A stretch of 6,509 nucleotides of DNA from the NCBI GenBank assembly GCA_016762975.1, contig JAESUV010000159.1, positions 1-6,509 of the forward strand, given 5' to 3'. Below are positions 1 to 6,047 of this stretch, piece by piece. Every line of letters starts with the position of its first letter. The stretch's first letter is position 1. The translations under genes were made by a program, and so were the position numbers. The notes under the pieces were generated by a model. It was not told where the DNA came from and ran no database searches. It saw only the letters and a program-made list of their open reading frames with translations. The DNA is from Gammaproteobacteria bacterium. Its GTDB lineage: Bacteria > Pseudomonadota > Gammaproteobacteria > Pseudomonadales > Pseudohongiellaceae.

Positions 1-60
1 ATTTAGTAACCAACGCCGTTCTAGTTTACCATCGTGTGTCGCTCCAGATGGAGTGATTGA

Positions 61-88
61 TTTTGAAATTCAGTGACGAAATTCAAAA
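61..88. repeat. 28-bp imperfect dyad upstream of the receptor gene
   Basis: The arms TTTTGAAATTC (61-71) and GAAATTCAAAA (78-88) are inverted repeats with one A/A mismatch and a 6-base centre. The same segment also carries the direct repeat GAAATTCA at 65-72 and 78-85. It lies 51 bases before the receptor start codon. It could be an operator for a dimeric regulator or a 5'-UTR hairpin. No regulator family is recognised, and I found no convincing -35/-10 pair nearby, so its position relative to the transcription start is unknown. Confidence 0.45.
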
Positions 89-139
89 ACATTTGGATGA
101 TTCTTAATAAGATTAATCAATACAGAAAGGGGAGTAAGA

Positions 140-3100
140 ATGCGCAGAACATTTCCAAGTAAGCGCAAGGCGATTACCATTGGTGTAATCCTTGCAGGGC
201 TAGCTACTCCGGTAGTTGCCCAAGATGGTGAGATTGAAGAGGTCGTAGTAACTGGCTCATTCATTCGTGGCTCCGCTATTGACGCACCATCACCGGTGCA
301 GATAGTGGATAGAGCAAGCATCGAGGCGCAGGGTGCCGCGATTATCTGGGATGTGATCAAGAACTTGGAAGTGAACTCCGGTTCATTTACAAACTCCGGT
401 TCTGGTGAACGATCTCAGACAGAAGGTACAGCGCAGATTAACTTGCGTAACTTAGGTGAGAACTCCACACTCACGCTAATCAATGGCAAGCGTATGGCCC
501 CAGCGGCCGCAACCACAACCACAGGTGGTGAGTTTGTCGATATTAATTCTATTCCTTTGGTAATGACCGAACGCGTTGAAATACTTACCGACGGTGGCTC
601 TGCGCTTTACGGTGCTGACGCCGTTGCCGGTGTTGTGAACATCATCATGCGTACCGATTTCGAAGGCCTTGAACTGTACGGTGATATTCAAGGTGTTGAG
701 TCTGAGAGCGGTGCCTATGACCAAACTGTCAGTGGTATTTGGGGTTGGGCGAGCGACGACGGCGATACGCACTTTGTTATATCTGCTGAGCGCTTCGAGC
801 GAGATAAGGTGTCAGCATCATCTGCTAACTTTATCGATGAGAATACTCAATTTACTGCGCCAGTTTCCACTCTTGGTAGCCCAGTTGCCGTTGCGTCTTT
901 TGGTGCAAATACTAACCCTGCCTATTTCAGGGGCGATATTGTCGCCGACAACCTCGCCAATGGCGGCAACGGCAATGCCGTCTTCTCTGACCCCCTTTGT
1001 ACTACCCAAGCTGGCCTAACGGGGTTGCCTTACTTTGTGGGTAATCTGCGAGAAGAAGTCGGTGAACGTGGTGGTACCTGTAACGAAGATGTTGAGCGGT
1101 TTAATTTCATCTCACGAGACACGGAGCGCAGTAGTTTCGCAATGGCCTTCGATCATACGTTTAGCGAAGCGGCGGAATTCTATTCCTTCGTTAACTATTC
1201 TGAGAATAAAATCATTCTCGAAGGCGGTGGCCTAAACAACACCGGTGGTTCAGCTGCCACTCGTGGACCTACAGTATTCTTGGCGCAGCCAGGTGCTTAT
1301 ACTCGCAGTGCTGCCTTTGGTGGCAATGCGATTGGTCAGACGATGGAATTGGGTTTCTTTGCCGATCAAATCGGTTTGACTCGTCCCACTGCCGCTGGCA
1401 TGCCGAATGCGCCAGTGAGTATGGCCAATGGTGGACCCAATATTGCCTTTCTTTCAAATGCACGAGATGGAATTCCTAGAGATGGACGGCGTTCAAATTC
1501 CACAGAGACGAATTCGACTCTGGTACAAGCCGGTCTAAAAGGTGATTTCGATTACATGGATCGTGCTTGGAACTACGATGTCAGTGTTTCCTGGAGTGCT
1601 ACGAGTAATGAGCAAGAGTACACAGTGCACAACCGCAGAAACACGGAGCTAGCAGCGAATGGTCTTGGCGGACCAGGCTGTACACCTAACGGCGTAGAGA
1701 ATTTCGACTTCGCTGGACAGCCGGGCCCTTTCGGTGGTGCTGTGCCTCAGGCATGGGACTTCTTTAATGCTGGCTACACCCAGACATTTTTCCCGGGCTT
1801 TGTATTACATAATCGTGAAACTCTGTCTCTAGCACTGACCAGTAACAACCAAGGTCAGGGCGGGTGTGAGTTCTACAACCCATTCTTAAGCTCACAGACA
1901 GGCGGCAACGTAGGGAATTCTCCGGAATTGCTAGATTGGATGACCGAGAGAGTATTGCGTGCAGATAAGCGTAACAAGCTCATGGTTTTCGATGCCCTGG
2001 TCGGTGGCGAGTTCATGGACATGGCAGGTGGAACAGCGGCGGTTGCTTTCGGTGTTCAGTATCGTGAGCGAAATACCACTTCGCGCGCACCTGAGGTCAG
2101 CTTCCCAGGTTTGCCTAATTCGATTCTTAGCTACGACAGTGCTGGCGTTCCGGATCAATTCCATTACGTGAGCAATAACTTCGAGTGTTCGGCATGTATA
2201 TTCAACTTCGATAATACTCGCGATACCAGTGCGGCATTCATCGAATTGTCTCTGCCTTTCATCGAAAACGTTGAGACTCAGATCGCAGTACGTTATGAGG
2301 ATTACGGCGGCAATATCGGTAGCGAAGTTTCTCCGAAAATTGCCATGAGCTGGCGTCCAATGGAAAGCCTTATCGTTCGCGGTTCATTCTCGCAATCATT
2401 CCGAGCGCCGAATATCGATATCATCGAGCAGGGCTTGGAATCAGGCAGCGTCAATTTCAAAGATCCTATTTCGAACCAGGCGGTTCGAGCTGGTTTGCTT
2501 CCTGCAATTGTCCAAAACGGTGAAACCGAGCAGGCCTTTACTTTGGGTGGGCCTGCGCCGAATGTGGGTAACGAATACGCAGATACTTTCAGTGCCGGTT
2601 TTATCTGGACTCCAGGTGGCCGTTTGGAAGGTTTGAGTGTTCAGGCCGATGCATGGCGTTTCGAAGTGAGCGACCGAGTTCTTCCTCAGCCGCCTATCTC
2701 TGCCGTTGCACCTGAAATTGTTGCGTTCAACGCTGTCGTTGGTGATCCAAACAACTACATCTTGAACGATTCGATTTCTAGCGATTCTCCAGTGCTAGAT
2801 GTGGCGTGTAATCCTAACGACTTGGAATCTCAGTTCGGTAGAGATTCAGCAGAGCGTCTAAACTGTGTTGTTAATCCAGACCTATACGCCGTTGGTAGTA
2901 CAGGCTTCGGCATTAGCCGTTCAGCACGCAGCGAGTCGGCGGACTTGATCACACTGACATTGTCAGCGATCAATGCCGGTGAGATCGAGGCAGACGGTGT
3001 CGATGTGAAGCTAGGCTACGATTGGGAGAACGATTGGGGCCGATGGCGCGCTAGTATGGATTACACTCACGTGAATCAATACAAGCTAATCGGTGTTCCC

Positions 3101-3550
3101 GGTCTTGAAGAAGGCCTTCTGGATACGGGTAAATTCGATGCTGCCGGTACCACTGGCGACGGGCTACTCGTGCGTTCACTGCCTGACAACAAGGGTAACT
3201 TAACTCTTACTTGGCAGCGCGATCGTCACGGTGTAACTATTACCAACCGTCATATCGGTTCTTATCAGGATCTTGCCTATAACAACGTGGTACAAAATGC
3301 GAACCCATTGGTTAGATCTTTGGCTAGCACTAAGATCGATAGCTACGCTACTTGGGATATGCAGTATCGCTACTCCCATGATTGGGGTAACGCTAAATTA
3401 GGTACTACCAACTTCACCGTTGGTGTCCTAGATATGTTTGACGAAGAAGTTCCGCATCGTGAAACAACCGGCGGTAGCTTACGCTATGACGCAAACGTAT
3501 TCGATCCTCGCGGTCGAAGACTGTACGCCCGAGCACTGTGGTCGTTCTAA
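140..3550 (+). CDS. TonB-dependent outer-membrane receptor
   Basis: This is a substrate-gated outer-membrane transporter powered by TonB-ExbB-ExbD. The start ATG follows a good Shine-Dalgarno (AAGGGGAG, 128-134, 5 bases away) and opens a signal peptide: a basic start, a hydrophobic stretch at residues 11-26, and likely cleavage around VVAQ. A TonB-box-like EEVVVTG lies at 33-39. The plug domain follows, to about residue 170, with LTLINGKRM and YGADAVAGVVNIIMR (157-171). The rest is beta-barrel, including RGSFSQSFRAPN (747-758) and a C-terminal strand ending in Phe (ARALWSF). There is no N-terminal STN signalling domain. At 1136 residues it is longer than the usual 700-1000, because of large loops that hold eight cysteines in four local pairs. 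Such long receptors are common in aquatic proteobacteria, often for carbohydrates or other organic ligands. The ligand here cannot be assigned, since no sigma/anti-sigma pair or catabolic cluster is adjacent. Family call firm, substrate unknown. Confidence 0.96.
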   Translation: MRRTFPSKRKAITIGVILAGLATPVVAQDGEIEEVVVTGSFIRGSAIDAPSPVQIVDRASIEAQGAAIIWDVIKNLEVNSGSFTNSGSGERSQTEGTAQINLRNLGENSTLTLINGKRMAPAAATTTTGGEFVDINSIPLVMTERVEILTDGGSALYGADAVAGVVNIIMRTDFEGLELYGDIQGVESESGAYDQTVSGIWGWASDDGDTHFVISAERFERDKVSASSANFIDENTQFTAPVSTLGSPVAVASFGANTNPAYFRGDIVADNLANGGNGNAVFSDPLCTTQAGLTGLPYFVGNLREEVGERGGTCNEDVERFNFISRDTERSSFAMAFDHTFSEAAEFYSFVNYSENKIILEGGGLNNTGGSAATRGPTVFLAQPGAYTRSAAFGGNAIGQTMELGFFADQIGLTRPTAAGMPNAPVSMANGGPNIAFLSNARDGIPRDGRRSNSTETNSTLVQAGLKGDFDYMDRAWNYDVSVSWSATSNEQEYTVHNRRNTELAANGLGGPGCTPNGVENFDFAGQPGPFGGAVPQAWDFFNAGYTQTFFPGFVLHNRETLSLALTSNNQGQGGCEFYNPFLSSQTGGNVGNSPELLDWMTERVLRADKRNKLMVFDALVGGEFMDMAGGTAAVAFGVQYRERNTTSRAPEVSFPGLPNSILSYDSAGVPDQFHYVSNNFECSACIFNFDNTRDTSAAFIELSLPFIENVETQIAVRYEDYGGNIGSEVSPKIAMSWRPMESLIVRGSFSQSFRAPNIDIIEQGLESGSVNFKDPISNQAVRAGLLPAIVQNGETEQAFTLGGPAPNVGNEYADTFSAGFIWTPGGRLEGLSVQADAWRFEVSDRVLPQPPISAVAPEIVAFNAVVGDPNNYILNDSISSDSPVLDVACNPNDLESQFGRDSAERLNCVVNPDLYAVGSTGFGISRSARSESADLITLTLSAINAGEIEADGVDVKLGYDWENDWGRWRASMDYTHVNQYKLIGVPGLEEGLLDTGKFDAAGTTGDGLLVRSLPDNKGNLTLTWQRDRHGVTITNRHIGSYQDLAYNNVVQNANPLVRSLASTKIDSYATWDMQYRYSHDWGNAKLGTTNFTVGVLDMFDEEVPHRETTGGSLRYDANVFDPRGRRLYARALWSF

Positions 3551-3573
3551 TTACTGACTAGTTTGGTAATTCG

Positions 3574-3609
3574 AAAAAACGGCGATGAGCAATCATCGCC
3601 GTTTTTTTT
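3574..3609. terminator. bidirectional intrinsic terminator between convergent genes
   Basis: A perfect 9-bp GC-rich stem, CGGCGATGA (3580-3588) with TCATCGCCG (3593-3601), closes a GCAA tetraloop of the stable GNRA type. Eight T follow on the + strand and six A precede the stem, so the minus-strand transcript also ends in a U-run. It starts 23 bases after the receptor stop codon and lies about 95 bases beyond the end of the minus-strand unit, so it can serve both. A second T8 tract at 3614-3621 may help + strand release. Confidence 0.93.
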
Positions 3610-3625
3610 CGTCTTTTTTTTGACT

Positions 3626-3661
3626 AGAGAAAGTTGGTTATTAAGAGAAAGCTGGTTATTA
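3626..3661. repeat. tandem duplication of an 18-bp unit
   Basis: AGAGAAAGTTGGTTATTA (3626-3643) is followed directly by AGAGAAAGCTGGTTATTA (3644-3661), 17 of 18 bases identical. It lies in the noncoding spacer between the terminator and the end of the oxygenase gene, and would fall in the 3' untranslated part of the minus-strand transcript. It is probably a local slippage duplication. No function is evident. Confidence 0.8.
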
Positions 3662-3703
3662 GAAATTTCTGCGTGAGAAATTCACTAGCTTGAGATAGAG
3701 GTG

Positions 3704-4348
3704 TTACGTGGCAGGCTTCTGTCTCATCTCGAAGTTGAACGACATGCTAATGCGTTCTCGGTCAGATTGGTTTTGTGCGACGCCATGCTCTAACCAGGAA
3801 GGGAAGAGAAATAACTTACCTGGTTCCGGTGCTAGCTTGGCGTGGAAGGAATTTTCGGGCCGATTGCCATCCGCTGCCGGAGGCATCATCCAGCGAGCCA
3901 TCCGTGGGTCTTTAAAACCGATTGCTGGGCTTCCTGCATCGCTCTTCACATAGAAAACTCCGCTGATGTGGGAGTAGGGATGTAGATGCTCTGGATGGAA
4001 ACTGTGTTTCGGATTAATGTTCGCGAATAATGCATTTATCACCGGCTGATAGTTTGTCGTATCCCAATGATGATCCCGCGCGTAATTCTGTGCGCACTGA
4101 TGAAAAAATTTTACTAGCTCCGCTAGTTTGCTGTCGTTAAATAGCGTGCTCTTGGTGAAATAGGAGGTGTAGCCGCTGGGATACTGCTGTGCAGAAATTT
4201 TTCGACCTTCTTCGTCCTTGTCACGCATTGTCTCGACATAGGAGACGAGCTCATCCTCTTGTGCGGGAAACCCCGGATACCATGCCTCGTAGATAAGCGT
4301 GGGGAATAGAACTCGCAGTCCCGCTTTCTTCTGAGTGTTGTCGCTCAT
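3704..4348 (-). CDS. 2OG-Fe(II) oxygenase-like protein (TIGR02466 / 2OG-FeII_Oxy_5 type)
   Basis: This 214-residue protein has no signal peptide and is probably cytoplasmic. It resembles the small putative 2-oxoglutarate/Fe(II) oxygenases of TIGR02466. It has the early LFPTLIYEAWYP segment, a histidine-rich stretch HPEHLHPYSHISGVFYV (118-134), then GSPAIGFKDPRM (139-150), and a C-terminal LFPSWLEHGVAQN with RISMSFN (199-205). By analogy with the fold, His121/His123 and His188 are candidate iron ligands and Arg199 may hold 2-oxoglutarate; this is inference, not proven from the sequence. The start is supported by AAGGA five to six bases upstream, which overlaps the stop codon of the hydrolase gene. 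The gap is only 9 bases, so the two are probably co-transcribed and translationally coupled. Related genes often sit near TonB-dependent receptors, but here the receptor is convergent. The substrate is unknown. Confidence 0.83.
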   Translation of the reverse strand: MSDNTQKKAGLRVLFPTLIYEAWYPGFPAQEDELVSYVETMRDKDEEGRKISAQQYPSGYTSYFTKSTLFNDSKLAELVKFFHQCAQNYARDHHWDTTNYQPVINALFANINPKHSFHPEHLHPYSHISGVFYVKSDAGSPAIGFKDPRMARWMMPPAADGNRPENSFHAKLAPEPGKLFLFPSWLEHGVAQNQSDRERISMSFNFEMRQKPAT

Positions 4349-4357
4349 GCTAATTCC

Positions 4358-5629
4358 TTAGTCAATGATGGCTTGATAGACGCCGCTGCGTAGCTTGGCG
4401 TAATCGTCTAAGCCAGTGGCGGGAATGATCTGTGTTAGGTAGACGACGACTAGCTTTTCCACTGGATCTACCCAGTAGGTTGAGTGATAGGCTCCGCCCC
4501 AGCCGTATTCACCGACAGAGCCAAGGCTGCCTCGTGCACCTAAGTCGGTGACCACAGAGAAACCTAGCCCGAAGCCGGTACCGTTTCGAAAAGGGATGTC
4601 ACCGAGGTGATTGGTAGTCATTAGTTCGATCGTTTTACGCGAGAGGATTCGCTCTCCGTTAAACTCTCCCCCATTCAGAGTCATCTGCAAGAACTTCGCG
4701 TAGTCGCTGGCAGTTGATAATAATCCCGCGCCACCTGAGAAGCTGACCTGGGGCCCATTGTCATACATGCCTTGGCTGCGCATGCCATTTTTCTCGGGTC
4801 TAGCCTCGATACCGCCGCCTGCTTTAGGGCGATACACGGTCGCAAGTCGGCCGCGTTTCTCTTCTGGCAGATAGAAGTGAGTGTCATCCATGCCCAGTGG
4901 CTCGAAGATCTCTTGCTTGAGAAAGCTGTTCAGATCCATCCCGCTCGCCTTTTCTATAACAGCACCAAGGATGTCGGTATTGTAGCCGTAGATCCAACGC
5001 TCGCCAGGATGCTCATCGAGAGGAAGGGAAGCCATGCGTGCGATGGTATCGGCTACTGGCTCATCGCGATCGGCGAAGTACCAACCCTGAAACCCTGCAT
5101 CGATCCACTTATCGGCGGCGGGGCCGCTTCCGTAACTCATGCCACCGGTGTGGGTGAGTAGGTTACGTAGCGTGATAGAGCGCTTGGAGGGCTCGAGTTC
5201 GTAGCTGCCATCGTCGTTCATTACGGCAACTTGCATGTCGGCCCACTCGGGAATGTAGCGTTCCAGATTGTGGCTAATATCCAATGCGCCGCGCTCATGC
5301 AGAATCATAATGCCACTGCTGACGATCGCCTTGGTCTGTGAGGCAATACGAAACAGTGTGTCGTCCTGCATGGGAATGCCAGCCTCAATATCTTGCATGC
5401 CATTCGCGCTCGAATAGGCGATTTTTCCATTGCGTAGCACTATCACCACTTGCCCGGCTAATTGCTCATTGTCGACGTAGGACTTAAGTACCGCATCGAG
5501 GCGTTCTAGGCGATCCGATGACATGCCCAAGCGTTCAGGGCGTGCGCGATCAAAGTCGGCTGCCACGCTGACGGTAGCAAGCAGTAATAGAAGCAGCGTA
5601 GCGATAAGACGAATGGAAAATTTCCTCAT
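4358..5629 (-). CDS. exported serine hydrolase, beta-lactamase/penicillin-binding-protein fold (PF00144)
   Basis: This 423-residue member of the class C beta-lactamase/EstB-like family probably acts in the periplasm on an ester or amide. The N-terminus is a clear signal peptide: MRKFSIR, a leucine-rich core, then VSVAA with cleavage near residue 24. The nucleophile motif SxxK is S97-Q-T-K100. LRNLLTHTGGMSYG (154-167) is the typical family segment. The second motif is Y214-G-Y-N-T-D-I-L-G, where Tyr214 is the likely base. The third is WGG at 377-379 within YGWGGAYHSTYWVDP, in place of the KTG of true beta-lactamases. These variants point to an esterase- or peptidase-like enzyme rather than antibiotic resistance. 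The length is normal for the family and all motifs are present. The start is supported by the signal peptide, with only a weak purine-rich site (AGAGAG) about 9 bases upstream. It is first in a two-gene unit with the oxygenase. The substrate is unknown. Confidence 0.93.
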   Translation of the reverse strand: MRKFSIRLIATLLLLLLATVSVAADFDRARPERLGMSSDRLERLDAVLKSYVDNEQLAGQVVIVLRNGKIAYSSANGMQDIEAGIPMQDDTLFRIASQTKAIVSSGIMILHERGALDISHNLERYIPEWADMQVAVMNDDGSYELEPSKRSITLRNLLTHTGGMSYGSGPAADKWIDAGFQGWYFADRDEPVADTIARMASLPLDEHPGERWIYGYNTDILGAVIEKASGMDLNSFLKQEIFEPLGMDDTHFYLPEEKRGRLATVYRPKAGGGIEARPEKNGMRSQGMYDNGPQVSFSGGAGLLSTASDYAKFLQMTLNGGEFNGERILSRKTIELMTTNHLGDIPFRNGTGFGLGFSVVTDLGARGSLGSVGEYGWGGAYHSTYWVDPVEKLVVVYLTQIIPATGLDDYAKLRSGVYQAIID

Positions 5630-5809
5630 GGATAGTTTCTCTCTAGTGATAGAAATGGGTGTACAGATTGAAACATTCTAGCTTTGATGGGGCGTGACAA
5701 CTCTGTCTGTTGCAGCGATTATCAATGTTGGCCATTGTCCATGCAAGTAGTGATATTGAATCTAGTAGGCCTGCTTTTACGTTTTGTAACTGGTTGATAA
5801 ATATGGGCT

Positions 5810-5831
5810 AATTTAAAATGAGTTTTAAATT
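5810..5831. promoter_or_regulatory. AT-rich perfect palindrome upstream of the trp promoter
   Basis: AATTTAAAA (5810-5818) and TTTTAAATT (5823-5831) are perfect 9-bp inverted repeats around TGAG. The element ends 13 bases before the -35 box at 5845, where activators, UP-element contacts or a repressor could act. It is also about 180 bases upstream of the divergent hydrolase gene, so it could serve either side. It does not resemble the TrpR operator (GTACTAGTT-type half-sites). The dyad is plainly visible; a regulatory role is inferred. Confidence 0.5.
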
Positions 5832-5844
5832 GAGAGGGTTTCAG

Positions 5845-5873
5845 TTGACATCATTTTGACGCGAGCGCATTAT
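5845..5873 (+). promoter_or_regulatory. sigma-70 promoter of the trp leader and anthranilate synthase gene
   Basis: A consensus -35 box TTGACA (5845-5850) is separated by exactly 17 bases from CATTAT (5868-5873), which matches TATAAT at four positions including the key A2 and T6. The expected start point, about 7 bases after the -10 box, falls at 5880-5883, on or just before the leader peptide ATG. There is no extended -10 TG. Confidence 0.82.
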
Positions 5874-5882
5874 CCCGCTCCT

Positions 5883-5945
5883 ATGAATACACGATTTTAT
5901 TTCTGGTGGCCTGAATCTACAGGTAGCCAGGAGAACAACCCTTAA
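5883..5945 (+). CDS. trpL: trp operon leader peptide, probably translated from a leaderless mRNA
   Basis: This short frame encodes MNTRFYFWWPESTGSQENNP and stop. Codons 8 and 9 are consecutive Trp codons (TGG TGG), directly after Phe-Tyr-Phe, so five aromatic codons stand in a row. It begins about 10 bases after the -10 box, with no room for a Shine-Dalgarno, and ends 102 bases before the anthranilate synthase ATG. Trp-rich leader peptides whose translation controls trpE(G) are established in rhizobia, where the trpL transcript also starts at the ATG. The Trp codons form part of an RNA stem with a downstream segment, as expected when ribosome stalling is the sensor. It is too short for homology to be decisive; the call rests on position, Trp codons and RNA pairing. 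Confidence 0.8.
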   Translation: MNTRFYFWWPESTGSQENNP

Positions 5946-5981
5946 GTTTTTCCCCGACGGCCACCAAGAGTTGTGGTGGTC
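5904..5981 (+). promoter_or_regulatory. trp attenuator-like competing RNA stems
   Basis: TGGTGGCC (5904-5911, containing both Trp codons) is perfectly complementary over 8 bases to GGCCACCA (5959-5966). The same GGCCACCA can instead pair with TGGTGGTC (5974-5981), giving eight pairs including one G-U and a 7-base loop. The two stems exclude each other. A ribosome stalled on the Trp codons would mask 5904-5911 and favour the second stem. This is the logic of Trp attenuation. No U-tract follows either stem. Confidence 0.72.
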
Positions 5982-6012
5982 TATTGCTCCTAAAAATACC
6001 CTGATCCCCTAG

Positions 6013-6040
6013 CTCTTACCGTCATTACGGATTAAGAGGA
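6013..6040 (+). promoter_or_regulatory. hairpin sequestering the anthranilate synthase ribosome-binding site
   Basis: CTCTTA (6013-6018) pairs with TAAGAG (6033-6038), and CCGT (6019-6022) with ACGG (6027-6030), around a CATT tetraloop with a 2-base AT bulge. The 3' arm contains most of the Shine-Dalgarno AAGAGGA (6034-6040), which lies 7 bases before the ATG. The stem is followed by only three T, so it is a poor intrinsic terminator and a better translational switch. The 5' arm CTCTT can also pair with an upstream AAGAG at 5966-5970, so the hairpin may be opened by the attenuator region. The function is inferred from pairing alone. Confidence 0.55.
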
Positions 6041-6047
6041 TTTGGTA

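Noticed and set aside
85..113. -35/-10 promoter for the receptor gene around TAAGAT (108-113)
   Set aside because: No acceptable -35 hexamer exists at 16-18 bases upstream (the sequence is A-rich there), so it was not listed as a feature.
476..772. Antisense and out-of-frame open frames inside the receptor gene (this and several others)
   Set aside because: They overlap a long coding frame with clear domain motifs, lack ribosome-binding sites and resemble no known protein. They are shadows of the receptor gene.
4772..5161. 129-codon + strand frame opposite the serine hydrolase gene
   Set aside because: It is fully antisense to a gene with intact catalytic motifs and a signal peptide. No initiation signal or family resemblance.
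4358..5629. True class C beta-lactamase (antibiotic resistance gene)
   Set aside because: The KTG motif is replaced by WGG and the YxN motif by Tyr-Gly-Tyr, typical of esterase/peptidase-like members of the fold. Resistance is not supported.
5675..5700. Minus-strand promoter for the hydrolase unit: TTGTCA with TAGAAT
   Set aside because: The two boxes are good individually, but the spacing is only 14 bases. At 17 bases the -35 would be GAGTTG, a poor match. The true promoter probably lies in this region but cannot be placed.
5725..5811. 28-codon open frame on the + strand in the intergenic region (MLAIVHASSDIE...)
   Set aside because: It has no Shine-Dalgarno or promoter, its composition looks random, and its stop overlaps the AT-rich palindrome. 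Nothing supports translation.
5923..5951. Intrinsic terminator ending in the T5 run after the leader stop
   Set aside because: Only 3-4 bp weak pairings precede the T5 run (for example GGT/ACC), with no stable GC-rich stem.
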